Below, piece after piece: positions 26,490 through 36,802 of a DNA stretch of 64,000 nucleotides. Numbering within the stretch: position 1 is the stretch's first letter; every line of letters starts with the position of its first letter. The notes below the pieces were generated by a model. It was not told the origin of the DNA and made no database searches. It was given only the letters and a program-made list of their open reading frames with translations. The position numbers and the translations under genes were made by a program. Location: positions 1,860,001 through 1,924,000 of the forward strand of contig NC_020891.1 in assembly GCF_000355695.1 (NCBI RefSeq). The letters are read 5' to 3'. Origin of the DNA: Clavibacter nebraskensis NCPPB 2581. GTDB taxonomy: Bacteria > Actinomycetota > Actinomycetes > Actinomycetales > Microbacteriaceae.

Positions 26490-26500
<11 letters not shown>
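25871..26500 (-). CDS. pdxT: Pyridoxal 5'-phosphate synthase glutaminase subunit
   Basis: 209 residues, class I glutamine amidotransferase fold. The catalytic triad is Cys in [13 protein letters not shown] and His/Glu in [28 protein letters not shown] binds glutamine. The first residues before [14 protein letters not shown] are a short Gly/Ala extension. It releases ammonia from glutamine and channels it to PdxS. The start overlaps the end of pdxS by 11 bases, consistent with stoichiometric co-translation. Confidence 0.96.
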
Positions 26501-27392
<892 letters not shown>

Positions 27393-27400
27393 TGTGGTCC

Positions 27401-27991
27401 CTATCCTATTCGCCCGCGGGGGGCGGGCCAGGCTGCGGCGATGGATGCGCGCACGTCGCCCAGCAGCTGCGGCAGCGCCTTGGTCTTCGCGATGATCGGC
27501 AGGAAGTTGGCGTCCTGCCCCCACCTCGGCACGATGTGCTGGTGCAGGTGCTCGGCGATGCCGGCGCCCGCCACCTGGCCCTGGTTCATGCCGATGTTGT
27601 AGCCGTCGTTCCGCGACACCTCGCGCACGACCCGCATGGCGGTCTGCGTGAGGGACCCGATCTCGGCGACCTCCTCGGGGGTCGCCAGGTCGTAGGTCGC
27701 GATGTGACGGTACGGGCAGACGAGCAGGTGCCCGCTGTTGTACGGAAAGAGGTTGAGCAGCACGTACGCATGCTCGCCGCGCGCCACGATGAGCGCGTCC
27801 TCGTCCGCCATCGACGGCGCGATGCAGAACGGGCACTCGTCCCGGCCGGGCTGCTGCCCCTTCTGGATGTAGACCATGCGGTGCGGGGTCCACAGGCGCT
27901 GGAACTCGTCGGGCACGCCCACGAGATGGCCGGGGTCGTCGACGCGGACCTCGCCCGCCTCGCCATCTCCCCCGGACTCGTGGTCCGACAT
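27401..27991 (-). CDS. HIT-family hydrolase/phosphorylase, AP4A-phosphorylase-like
   Basis: 196 residues. The histidine triad is [17 protein letters not shown] (HxHxH). A zinc-type [11 protein letters not shown] lies near the middle. The order thrS-HIT matches mycobacteria, where Rv2613c beside thrS is an AP4A phosphorylase that removes the alarmone Ap4A made by aminoacyl-tRNA synthetases. I infer a similar job. The start [10 protein letters not shown] is two bases after the thrS stop. In mycobacteria pgsA follows; here pdxS does. Confidence 0.88.
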   Translation of the reverse strand: MSDHESGGDGEAGEVRVDDPGHLVGVPDEFQRLWTPHRMVYIQKGQQPGRDECPFCIAPSMADEDALIVARGEHAYVLLNLFPYNSGHLLVCPYRHIATYDLATPEEVAEIGSLTQTAMRVVREVSRNDGYNIGMNQGQVAGAGIAEHLHQHIVPRWGQDANFLPIIAKTKALPQLLGDVRASIAAAWPAPRGRIG

Positions 27992-27993
27992 CG

Positions 27994-30048
<2,055 letters not shown>

Positions 30049-30084
30049 TGCGGGCTCCTTGCGGGACGGGGAGGGAACCGATCC

Positions 30085-30090
30085 AGACTA
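30085..30090 (-). promoter_or_regulatory. Candidate -10 box of thrS
   Basis: TAGTCT on the minus strand predicts a start near 30078 and a 30-base leader with AAGGAG. The leader is too short for a T-box riboswitch, so tRNA sensing is not indicated here. Confidence 0.4.
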
Positions 30091-30180
30091 CCGGCGCGCG
30101 ACGGGACCCCTTCGACGCGAGGAGCTCGGGAGAGCCTCGACGGCAGACGGCCGTGAGCACGGGGCACCCGGGAAATGCAG

Positions 30181-30204
30181 AAGGCCCCGGTCTCCCGGGG
30201 CCTT
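30181..30204 (-). terminator. Terminator of the Gly-Cys-Val tRNA unit
   Basis: A perfect 10-bp stem (AAGGCCCCGG / CCGGGGCCTT) with TCTC loop, beginning four bases after the encoded CCA of tRNA-Val. The minus-strand flank CTGCATTTCCC is moderately T-rich. Confidence 0.85.
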
Positions 30205-30208
30205 CGTG

Positions 30209-30283
30209 TGGTGAGCGATACTGGGATCGAACCAGCGACCTCTTCCGTGTCAGGGAAGCGCGCTACCGCTGCGCCAATCGCTC
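30209..30283 (-). tRNA. tRNA-Val (anticodon GAC)
   Basis: A cloverleaf is visible: acceptor stem GAGCGAT / ATCGCTC, D-loop GGCGCAGCGGTAGCG, anticodon loop CTGACAC with GAC, T-loop GGTTCGATCCC. Discriminator A is followed by an encoded CCA, unlike the other three tRNAs here. It decodes GUC, the dominant valine codon in this window. It is the last tRNA of a three-gene minus-strand unit. Confidence 0.93.
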
Positions 30284-30296
30284 ATGCACTTGCTCG

Positions 30297-30367
30297 AGGT
30301 GGGGACGGGATTTGAACCCGCGTGGACGGCTTTGCAGGCCGCTGCCTCGCCTCTCGGCCACCCCACC
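30297..30367 (-). tRNA. tRNA-Cys (anticodon GCA)
   Basis: Acceptor stem GGTGGGG / CCCCACC, D-arm GCCGAGAGGCGAGGC, anticodon loop CTGCAAA with GCA, T-arm GCGGGTTCAAATCCCGT. Discriminator T, CCA not encoded. Middle gene of the minus-strand tRNA unit. Confidence 0.93.
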
Positions 30368-30417
30368 ACCGGTGGTTCCCACCTTGTGAAAGGCACCCCC
30401 TTCGGGGCCCCTGTTCG

Positions 30418-30489
30418 AGCGGATGACGAGATTCGAACTCGCGACCCTCACCTTGGCAAGGTGATGCGCTACCACTGCGCCACATCCGC
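30418..30489 (-). tRNA. tRNA-Gly (anticodon GCC)
   Basis: Acceptor stem GCGGATG / CATCCGC, D-arm GCGCAGTGGTAGCGC, anticodon loop TTGCCAA with GCC, T-arm CGAGTTCGAATCTCG. Discriminator T, CCA not encoded. It decodes GGC, the main glycine codon. First gene of the minus-strand tRNA unit, about 42 bases downstream of the predicted start. Confidence 0.94.
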
Positions 30490-30537
30490 ATTTCGCTCGC
30501 GCGCCGCCGGCTTCCCGGCGACCCTGCGTGCTCGATG

Positions 30538-30567
30538 ACTCTAGCCGATCTCCTGGCGCGGGTGCAA
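30538..30567 (-). promoter_or_regulatory. Promoter of the Gly-Cys-Val tRNA unit
   Basis: -35 TTGCAC (minus; 30562-30567), 18-base spacer, -10 TAGAGT (30538-30543), start near 30531. It is one of few promoters in the window with both boxes recognisable. The rest of the 282-base tRNA-Gly/tRNA-Val gap shows no ORF or hairpin I can support. Confidence 0.6.
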
Positions 30568-30710
30568 AACGACGCACGCCCGAGCGCTCGCCATGCTCCG
30601 CGCGCACGCCGTTCGCCCCGTGTTCACGCGGATCGGGTGGACGCGGGCCCGACCGCGACCCGGGCGTGTCGCGACGGCGCCCGACCCTCGATCGCGCCGC
30701 CGACGCCCCC

Positions 30711-30738
30711 CTGACCGCGACCGACCCCGCGGTATGGC
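30711..30738 (+). promoter_or_regulatory. Candidate promoter of tRNA-Val(CAC)
   Basis: -35 CTGACC, 16-base spacer, -10 TATGGC, start near 30745. This leaves a 5' leader of about 27 bases before the tRNA, containing a short GC hairpin. Confidence 0.4.
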
Positions 30739-30771
30739 ATCATGGATCCGCACCGTCCGCGGTGCGAGCAC

Positions 30772-30844
30772 GGGCGATTGGCGCAGTTGGTAGCGCGCTT
30801 CCTTCACACGGAAGAGGTCATCGGTTCGAGTCCGGTATCGCCCA
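30772..30844 (+). tRNA. tRNA-Val (anticodon CAC)
   Basis: Acceptor stem GGGCGAT / ATCGCCC, D-arm GCGCAGTTGGTAGCGC, anticodon loop TTCACAC with CAC, T-arm TCGGTTCGAGTCCGG. Discriminator A, followed by CCG, so CCA is not encoded. It decodes GUG. It is divergent from the other three tRNAs. Confidence 0.93.
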
Positions 30845-30884
30845 CCGAAGCAGTCCCTCCCTCACCCGCCGCGGATCCGTCGCG

Positions 30885-31844
30885 TCACGCGAGCAGCGCC
30901 CGGGCCGTCCCCTCGTCGAGCACGATGTCGGTCACGAGCCCGGCGGCGAGCGCGCCCCGCACGCTGCGGACCTTGGACGCGCCGGCGACCACGCACACGC
31001 GCCGCGGCGCCCGGCGGATGGTGGCGAGATCCGGTCCGCTCGCCCGGGCGTTGATCCCGATGTCGGCGGACGAGCCGTCCTCGCGGAAGAAGACGGTGGA
31101 CACGTCGCCCACCACGCCGTCGGCGTCCAGCGCCCGCTGGTCGGACCGCTCCAGGTAGCCGCCCGAGTAGACGTGGCTGGGCACGAGGGCGACCGGGGAT
31201 CCGACGCCGAACAGCACCATGTCCATCCGCTCCTGCAGCTCGAGCACGCGCTTCGTGCTCCGCTCGCGCCAGAGCGCCTGCTTGGTCGCCGGGTCGTCGA
31301 AGAACGCCGGCACCGGGAACTGCTGGACGGTCGCGCCGTACGCCTGGCCGAACCGGCGGAGGATCTCGCTCGCGTACATGATCCCGGTGGTGCGCACGTT
31401 GCCCGCCCCGTTGAGCTGCACCACGAGCGTGTTGTGCGTCGGCTTCGGCACGAGGTAGCGGCTCACGGCGCTCACGGTCGAGCCCCACGCGACGCCGACG
31501 ACCATGTTCGAGTCGACGTACTGGGTGAGCATCCGTGCAGCGGAGAGGGCCACCCGGTCGACGCGATCGACGTCGCTCGTCTGGTCGGGCACCGGCACCA
31601 CGTGCGCGACCACGCCGTAGCGCTCGTGCAGCTGCTCCCCCAGCACCGTCGCGAGGTCGAGCGGCGAGCGGATCTGGATGTCCACGAGGCCCGTCTCCCG
31701 GGCGAAGGAGAGGAGGCGCGACACCGAGGACCGGCTCGTGCCGAGCTCGCGCGCGATCGCCTCCATCGTGAGGTCCTGCATGTAGTAGAGGTGCGCCGCG
31801 CGGAGGGCGTCCTGAGTGCGCTCGTGCGCGATGCCGTCGACCAT
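30885..31844 (-). CDS. SorC/DeoR-type transcription regulator with sugar-phosphate sensor domain
   Basis: 319 residues. The N-terminal helix-turn-helix is LTMEAIARELGTSRSSVSRLLSFAR (about 22-46). The rest is the SorC effector-binding domain, with VVGVAWGSTVSAVSRYL and GVGSPVALVPSHVYSGGYL as phosphosugar-binding loops and NARASGPDLATIRRAPRRVCVVAG near the end. It is divergent from glpD across 111 bases that contain two inverted repeats. By position it should regulate glpD and itself, with glycerol 3-phosphate or DHAP as plausible effector. That is inference; SorC proteins also sense other phosphosugars. Confidence 0.88.
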   Translation of the reverse strand: MVDGIAHERTQDALRAAHLYYMQDLTMEAIARELGTSRSSVSRLLSFARETGLVDIQIRSPLDLATVLGEQLHERYGVVAHVVPVPDQTSDVDRVDRVALSAARMLTQYVDSNMVVGVAWGSTVSAVSRYLVPKPTHNTLVVQLNGAGNVRTTGIMYASEILRRFGQAYGATVQQFPVPAFFDDPATKQALWRERSTKRVLELQERMDMVLFGVGSPVALVPSHVYSGGYLERSDQRALDADGVVGDVSTVFFREDGSSADIGINARASGPDLATIRRAPRRVCVVAGASKVRSVRGALAAGLVTDIVLDEGTARALLA

Positions 31845-31855
31845 GACGCGAGCCT

Positions 31856-31904
31856 TGCACATCCGTGCACGGGCTTCGCATGATCCGTTCGCGAGCGGAT
31901 GATG
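31856..31904. promoter_or_regulatory. Candidate operator region between the SorC regulator and glpD
   Basis: Two inverted repeats. The first is TGCAC-ATCC-GTGCA (31856-31869). The second is a 26-bp near-palindrome (31879-31904) whose core reads ATCCGTTCGCGAGCGGAT. The core has one mismatched pair, and the outer CATG/GATG arms are near-symmetric. Position between divergent regulator and target genes is typical for SorC operators. Confidence 0.5.
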
Positions 31905-31955
31905 GGGGGAGACGCGCGAACGATGCGCGCATGCACTGACAGAGAGAAGCCCCTC

Positions 31956-33716
31956 GTGACCCAGTCGAAGAAGACCGACCTGCGGGACAACGTCGCCCGC
32001 ATCCACAACCGCCCGAGCGCGAAGGTGCTCGTCATCGGCGGCGGCATCAACGGCATCGCGACGTTCCGCGACCTCGCGCTCCAGGGCGTCGACGTCGTCC
32101 TCGTCGAGCGCGCCGACTACGGCTCGGGCGCCTCGGCGGCGAGCTCGCACATGATCCACGGCGGCATCCGCTACCTCGAGAACGGCGAGTTCCGCCTCGT
32201 CCGCGAGTCCGTCGAGGAGCGCAACGGCCTCATCCGCATCGCGCCGCACTACGTGAAGCCGCTGCAGACGACCATGCCGATCTTCTCCACCTTCTCCGGC
32301 ATCCTCAACGCGCCCCTGCGCATGCTGACCCACAAGCAGCGCTCCACCAAGGAGCGCGGCGCCCTCCTCATCAGCGTCGGCATGACGCTCTACGACTCCT
32401 TCTCCCGCGACGGCGGCTCGGTCCCGCGTCACCGCTTCCGCATCGGGAAGGCCGCCCGCGAGGACATGCCCGCGTTCAACAAGGACGTCAAGTTCACCGG
32501 CACCTACTACGACGCCTCCGTGCACGAGCCCGAGCGCCTCGCGCTCGACGTGCTCAAGGACGGCCTGGCCGCGGGCGACCACGCGCGCAGCGCCAACTAC
32601 CTCGAGGCCGTGGGCGTCGCGGACGGCGGCGTGAAGCTGCGCGACGTCGTCTCCGGCACCGAGTTCGTCGTCACGGCGGACGTCGTCGTCAACGCGTCCG
32701 GCCCCTGGACCGACCTCACCAACGAGGCCATGGGCGGGGACACGAAGTTCATGGGCGGGACCAAGGGCTCGCACATCGTCGTCGACAACGACGAGCTGCT
32801 CGAGGCCACCAAGGGCCGCGAGATCTTCTTCGAGAACAACGACGGCCGCATCGTCCTCATCTACCCGCTCAAGGGCCGCGTCCTCATCGGCACGACGGAC
32901 ATCGACGCCGACCCGAGCGAGCCGGCCGTCTGCACCGAGGAGGAGGTCGACTACTTCTTCGACCTCGTCAAGCACGTCTTCCCGCAGATCGAGCTGAACC
33001 GCGACCACATCGTGTACCGCTACTCGGGCATCCGCCCGCTGCCGCGCCACGAGGACACCGCGCCCGGCTTCGTGTCGCGCGACTACCGCATCGTCGAGAC
33101 CGAGATCGCGGGCCTGTCCGGCAGCAAGGTGCTGAGCCTCGTCGGCGGCAAGTGGACGACGTTCCGCGCGCTGTCGGCGCACCTCTCGACGGAGGCCACC
33201 ACGCGCCTCGGCGTCGAGCGCTCGGTCGACACGACCGGCATGCCCATCGGCGGCGGCAAGGACTTCCCGTCCTCCAGCACCGCCCGGGCCCGCTGGATCG
33301 CGACGCAGGCCGCGCGGTCCGAGGGCATCGGCACCGAGCAGGTCGACCGCCTGCTCAACCGCTACGGCACCCGCGCCACGAGCGTCATCGACGTCCTCTC
33401 CGGACAGCCGTCGACGCCGCTCACGACCGACCCGCAGCTGACGCGCGCCGAGATCGCGTACTTCGCCACGCACGAGGACGCGGTGCACCTCGCCGACGTC
33501 GTCCTCCGTCGCACGAACCTCGCGTTCGTCGGCGGCGTGACCCACGAGATGCTCGCGGAGATCGCGGACGTGCTGCAGGAGGCGCTCGGCTGGAGCGACG
33601 ACGAGCGCGACGACGAGATCCAGGACACCGTCGACACGCTGCGCACGTACCACGGCGTCGACGTCGGCGCCACGAAGGTCGCGGCTGACGCGACCGTCAC
33701 GGAGTTCGCGAACTAG
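31956..33716 (+). CDS. glpD: Glycerol-3-phosphate dehydrogenase, aerobic FAD-dependent
   Basis: 586 residues. It oxidises glycerol 3-phosphate to DHAP at the membrane and passes electrons to menaquinone. The FAD fold is VLVIGGGINGIATFRDLALQ. The substrate region is SGASAASSHMIHGGIRYLE. IRPLPRHEDTAPGFVSRDYR and LSLVGGKWTTFRALSAHL follow near the C-terminal half. The C-terminal cap domain (DVLQEALGWSDDERDDEIQ) closes it. GTG start with AGAGAGAAG upstream. An in-frame ATG 57 bases earlier adds no homology. A two-arm terminator follows. glpK and glpF lie 5 kb away. Confidence 0.96.
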   Translation: MTQSKKTDLRDNVARIHNRPSAKVLVIGGGINGIATFRDLALQGVDVVLVERADYGSGASAASSHMIHGGIRYLENGEFRLVRESVEERNGLIRIAPHYVKPLQTTMPIFSTFSGILNAPLRMLTHKQRSTKERGALLISVGMTLYDSFSRDGGSVPRHRFRIGKAAREDMPAFNKDVKFTGTYYDASVHEPERLALDVLKDGLAAGDHARSANYLEAVGVADGGVKLRDVVSGTEFVVTADVVVNASGPWTDLTNEAMGGDTKFMGGTKGSHIVVDNDELLEATKGREIFFENNDGRIVLIYPLKGRVLIGTTDIDADPSEPAVCTEEEVDYFFDLVKHVFPQIELNRDHIVYRYSGIRPLPRHEDTAPGFVSRDYRIVETEIAGLSGSKVLSLVGGKWTTFRALSAHLSTEATTRLGVERSVDTTGMPIGGGKDFPSSSTARARWIATQAARSEGIGTEQVDRLLNRYGTRATSVIDVLSGQPSTPLTTDPQLTRAEIAYFATHEDAVHLADVVLRRTNLAFVGGVTHEMLAEIADVLQEALGWSDDERDDEIQDTVDTLRTYHGVDVGATKVAADATVTEFAN

Positions 33717-33745
33717 CACCACGCACGGCGGATCCGATCCGCATC

Positions 33746-33781
33746 CGGGAGGCCGGTCGCCGAGAGGCGGCAGGCCTCCCC
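33746..33781. terminator. Terminator of glpD
   Basis: Stem GGGAGGCC / GGCCTCCC with an inner CGCC-GAGA-GGCG hairpin, about 30 bases past the stop. A second small hairpin TCCCGG-CAG-CCGGGA follows at 33785-33799. Confidence 0.7.
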
Positions 33782-33820
33782 GCGTCCCGGCAGCCGGGAG
33801 CCGCTGTCAGGGGACGGGTC

Positions 33821-33826
33821 TACGTT
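33821..33826 (+). promoter_or_regulatory. Candidate -10 box of the glutathione peroxidase gene (leaderless)
   Basis: TACGTT ends six bases before the ATG, with no Shine-Dalgarno between. It lies directly after the glpD terminator hairpins. Confidence 0.4.
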
Positions 33827-33832
33827 CGGGCC

Positions 33833-34324
33833 ATGACGCATCCCCGACTCGATCCGATCCCGCTGACCACCCTCCAGGGAGAGGACACCACGTTCGGCGC
33901 GTACGCCGACAAGGTCGTGCTCGTCGTCAACGTCGCCTCGCGCTGCGGCCTGGCGCCGCAGTACGAGAAGCTCGAGCAGCTGCAGCGCACCTACGGGGAG
34001 CGCGGCTTCACAGTCATCGGCTTCCCGAGCAACCAATTCCTGCAGGAGCTCGGATCCGCGGAGGCCATCGACGAGTACTGCTCCACCACGTGGGGCGTCA
34101 CCTTCCCGATGATGGAGAAGGTCAAGGTCAACGGCCGGTCCGCGCACCCCGTCTACGCGGAGCTGACGAAGACGCCCGACGCCGAGGGCAAGGCAGGCCG
34201 CGTGAAGTGGAACTTCGAGAAGTTCGTCGTCACGCCGTCGGGCGCCGTGCACCGCTTCCGGCCCACGGTCGAGCCGGACGCACCGGAGATCGTGTCGCTC
34301 ATCGAAGCCGAGCTGCCCTCCTGA
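33833..34324 (+). CDS. Glutathione peroxidase family protein (probably thioredoxin- or mycothiol-linked)
   Basis: 163 residues, thioredoxin fold. The active site is VNVASRCGLAPQYEKLE with a cysteine in place of selenocysteine. FPSNQFLQELGSAE carries the conserved Gln, and VKWNFEKFVVTPSGA the conserved Trp and Asn. The second block has Ser where many homologues have a resolving Cys (FPCNQF). Actinobacteria lack glutathione and use thioredoxin or mycothiol, so peroxide reduction probably draws on one of those. It is single-gene between glpD and a DinB-like gene, each with its own orientation. Confidence 0.9.
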   Translation: MTHPRLDPIPLTTLQGEDTTFGAYADKVVLVVNVASRCGLAPQYEKLEQLQRTYGERGFTVIGFPSNQFLQELGSAEAIDEYCSTTWGVTFPMMEKVKVNGRSAHPVYAELTKTPDAEGKAGRVKWNFEKFVVTPSGAVHRFRPTVEPDAPEIVSLIEAELPS

Positions 34325-34369
34325 GGGCGGTGGCGGTCGGCGGTCGCTCGCGCCGATGCGCCTCCGTCG

Positions 34370-34885
34370 TCAGCGGCGACGGGCGACGAGGCCCGCGAGG
34401 TACGACGCCTGGCCGGCGTGCTGCAGGTCGTCGGAGAGCACGCTGACGAGGCGGGCGCCGAGCGTCACGGGCGGGGTCCAGTCCTCGTCGACCACGCGGT
34501 CGAGGTCCGCGTCGTCGAGCCCGGCGAGGTAGGACAGCGTGGCCGACTGCACGGCGTCGAGGTAGCCGAGCAGCAGCTCGGCGGTGACGCCCGCGAGCGA
34601 TGCGACGTCCTCCGGCGACTGCCCGTACCCGGTCGCCGTCTCGTCGAACGGGAGGGCGAAGCGTCCCTCCCATCCCCCGGCCTTCCACGTCTGGTCCCGG
34701 CCGGCGACGTCGGCGACCTGGGCGTCCTGCACGCGGGCGAGGTGCCAGACGAGCCAGCCGACGGAGTTGGCCGGGGGATCCGGACGGAAGGCGAGATCGT
34801 CGGCGTCGAGCCCGTCGACGGCGACGCGGACGATCTCGGCGATGCGCCCGTAGGCGTCCACGAGCAGGTCGGTGGCGGGGGTCAT
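34370..34885 (-). CDS. DinB-fold protein (DUF664-like), possible mycothiol-dependent enzyme
   Basis: 171 residues, four-helix bundle. Metal-site histidines are visible in NSVGWLVWHLARVQDAQV and in the C-terminal SDDLQHAGQASYLAGL. WEGRFALPFDETATGYG is the intervening loop. Members of this superfamily in actinobacteria include mycothiol-dependent isomerases and S-transferases, but the exact reaction cannot be read from sequence. The start at MTPATDLLVDAYGRI was chosen because longer frames are arginine-rich. GAGGAG stands seven bases ahead of the ATG. Confidence 0.8.
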   Translation of the reverse strand: MTPATDLLVDAYGRIAEIVRVAVDGLDADDLAFRPDPPANSVGWLVWHLARVQDAQVADVAGRDQTWKAGGWEGRFALPFDETATGYGQSPEDVASLAGVTAELLLGYLDAVQSATLSYLAGLDDADLDRVVDEDWTPPVTLGARLVSVLSDDLQHAGQASYLAGLVARRR

Positions 34886-34974
34886 GGTGCTCCTCGGGTC
34901 GCGGATCGAGCGGGCCGGCGGGCGCGGTCGCCCCTCCATCCTGCTCCGCGTCGCCGGCATGGGAGGCTCGCAGG

Positions 34975-35391
34975 ATGACGCGCCTCTCCCCCGAAGCCCC
35001 GTGGTCGACGCCCGACGACGACGCCTGGTGCCCGTGCACGAGCGGCAATCCGTACGGCGCGTGCTGCGGTCCGCTGCACCGGGGCGACACGGACGCGCCG
35101 ACCGCGGAGCGGCTGATGCGCTCCCGGTTCTCCGCCTACGCCCGCGGCGACGCGGCGTACCTCGCGCGCAGCTGGCACCCCTCGACGCGACCCGGGGAGA
35201 TCGACCTCGACCCGTCCGTCCGGTGGTTCCGGCTCACGATCCACCGCACGGCGCTCGGCGGGCCCGACGACGCGACGGGCGTCGTCGACTTCGAGGCGGT
35301 GTTCCGGCACGACGGCGAGCGCGGCAGCCAGCGGGAGGCGAGCCGCTTCGTCCGGCAGACGGGATCCTGGGTGTACCTCGACGCCCTCTGA
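34975..35391 (+). CDS. YchJ-like SEC-C motif protein (UPF0225)
   Basis: 138 residues. The SEC-C zinc motif WCPCTSGNPYGACCGPLHRG lies at about 18-37, followed by ERLMRSRFSAYARGDAAYLA and the NTF2-like fold (SVRWFRLTIHRT, FEAVFRHDGERG). The function of the family is not established. Zinc binding by the Cys/His set is expected. It is divergent from the DinB-like gene with an 89-base gap, and converges on dhaM. GGAGG stands about ten bases upstream of the ATG. Confidence 0.88.
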   Translation: MTRLSPEAPWSTPDDDAWCPCTSGNPYGACCGPLHRGDTDAPTAERLMRSRFSAYARGDAAYLARSWHPSTRPGEIDLDPSVRWFRLTIHRTALGGPDDATGVVDFEAVFRHDGERGSQREASRFVRQTGSWVYLDAL

Positions 35392-35414
35392 CCGCCCCGG
35401 CCGCGAGAGCCGCG

Positions 35415-36149
35415 TCAGGCCTCCCCGAACCCCGACTCGATCAGCTCGACCAGCGCGGTGACGGCCTCCTCGGCGTCGTCGCCCGTGGCCTCGATCACGA
35501 CGTGCGCGCCGCGGGTCAGGCCGAGGGCCATGACGCCCAGGAGCGACGCCGCGTTCTGCCCGTTGACGGTGACGGCCGCGGAGTAGGCCGACGCGCGCGT
35601 GACGAATTCGGCGGCGGGCCGGGCGTGCAGGCCGTCGCGGTTGACCAGGGTCGCCTCGCCGCGGACGGTGCCCGATCCGCCTGCCGGTGCGGGCTCGGTG
35701 CAGTCGGCGCCCGGATCCGGAGCGAGGCCCGCGTCGGCGTCCTCCGCGGCGTCCGCGCTTGCGGCCGAGGCGGCGGCCGCGGCCACGTCCTCGAGGGAGC
35801 CGCCCGTCTCGGCGGCGACCGCGGCGGCGACCGCGCCCTCCACCAGCGGCGCGCGCACCACGAGGACGCGCGCGGCGGCGTCCTCGTCGAGCAGGTCGAC
35901 CGCGGTCTCGGCAGTGAGGTACGCGGATCCGAGGTCGGCGAGCACGACGACGCCGTCGCCGCCCTCGGCCTCGGCGAGCGCAGCGGAGACGACTTCGAAG
36001 CTGGTGCCGATGCCCGCGTCGTCGCGCGTGCCGTCGCCGGATCCGCCCGCGGGCACGAGCGCGACGGTCGGCGCCATCTGGCGCGCGAGGTCGACGAGCC
36101 CGTGCGCGATGAGGGCGCTGTGGGAGACGAGGACGATGCCGACGCTCAC
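35415..36149 (-). CDS. dhaM: Dihydroxyacetone kinase phosphotransfer subunit DhaM (EIIA-Man plus HPr)
   Basis: 244 residues in two domains. Residues 1-125 are an EIIA-mannose-like domain, phospho-site His in GIVLVSHSALIAHGLVDLA. An Ala/Asp/Glu-rich linker of about 40 residues follows. The C-terminal 85 are an HPr domain with NRDGLHARPAAEFV carrying the active His, then VNGQNAASLLGVMALG. The PEP-dependent EI-like third domain of E. coli DhaM is absent, so phosphate must come from the general PTS enzyme I elsewhere. It hands phosphate to the ADP bound in DhaL. The GTG overlaps the dhaL stop by four bases. Confidence 0.92.
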   Translation of the reverse strand: MSVGIVLVSHSALIAHGLVDLARQMAPTVALVPAGGSGDGTRDDAGIGTSFEVVSAALAEAEGGDGVVVLADLGSAYLTAETAVDLLDEDAAARVLVVRAPLVEGAVAAAVAAETGGSLEDVAAAAASAASADAAEDADAGLAPDPGADCTEPAPAGGSGTVRGEATLVNRDGLHARPAAEFVTRASAYSAAVTVNGQNAASLLGVMALGLTRGAHVVIEATGDDAEEAVTALVELIESGFGEA

Positions 36150-36799
36150 GACGCGGCCCCCTCGGCGTCGCGGGCCGTCGCGGCCGCCGCGCGCAGGAGG
36201 AGCGCGGACGACTGCGCGCCCGGATCCCGGTGACCGATGGCGCGTTCCCCCAGGTAGGACGCGCGTCCCTTGCGGGCGACGAGCGGCTCCGTCGCCTTCG
36301 CCCCGCGCGCGGCGGCATCGGCGGCGGCCCCCAGGGCGTCGGCCGGGCTCGATCCCGCGTCGGCGGCCGCACGCGCGGCCTCGGCCGCGGGGCCCCACGC
36401 GTCCACCATCGTCTTGTCGCCGCGCTCGGCCTTGCCGCGGAGGACGATGCCGCCCACCGCCGCCTCGAGGAGGTCGGCGATCGCGGACGCGTCGAGGTCG
36501 GCGCGGCCCGTGACGGCCGCGGAGGCCTTGAGGTAGGCCGTGCCGAGCAGCGGGCCGGACGCGCCGCCGACGGTGGAGATCAGAGTGGTGGCGACCGTCT
36601 TCAGCGCGTCGGCGGGCGAGGCGTCGGACGCGAGGCCCGCCAGCTTCTCCGTGACGGCCCCGAAGCCGCGGTCGAGGTTCTCGCCGTGGTCGCCGTCGCC
36701 GATCTCGCGATCGAGCGTGATGAGCTCACCGCGCTGGTCGGCGACGACGCGCGCCGCCTCCGTGATCCAGGCGACGACCCAGTCGGTCCCGAGTGCCAT
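36146..36799 (-). CDS. dhaL: Dihydroxyacetone kinase ADP-binding subunit DhaL
   Basis: 217 residues, all-helical barrel. The Mg-nucleotide site is LDREIGDGDHGENLDRGF, with conserved aspartates, then STVGGASGPLLGTAYLKA and GKAERGDKTMVDAWGPA. In PTS-linked systems ADP stays bound and is re-phosphorylated by DhaM, so it acts as a coenzyme. A good ribosome-binding site (GGGGGAGGTAG) lies inside the dhaK end, and the gap to dhaK is three bases. The Ala-rich C-terminus is normal for the family. Confidence 0.94.
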   Translation of the reverse strand: MALGTDWVVAWITEAARVVADQRGELITLDREIGDGDHGENLDRGFGAVTEKLAGLASDASPADALKTVATTLISTVGGASGPLLGTAYLKASAAVTGRADLDASAIADLLEAAVGGIVLRGKAERGDKTMVDAWGPAAEAARAAADAGSSPADALGAAADAAARGAKATEPLVARKGRASYLGERAIGHRDPGAQSSALLLRAAAATARDAEGAAS

Positions 36800-36802
36800 G
36801 AG

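Noticed and set aside
30380-30412. GC hairpin between tRNA-Cys and tRNA-Gly as a terminator
   Set aside because: The stem is short and imperfect, and the three tRNA genes share orientation and promoter with a proper terminator after the last one. It is likelier a processing spacer.
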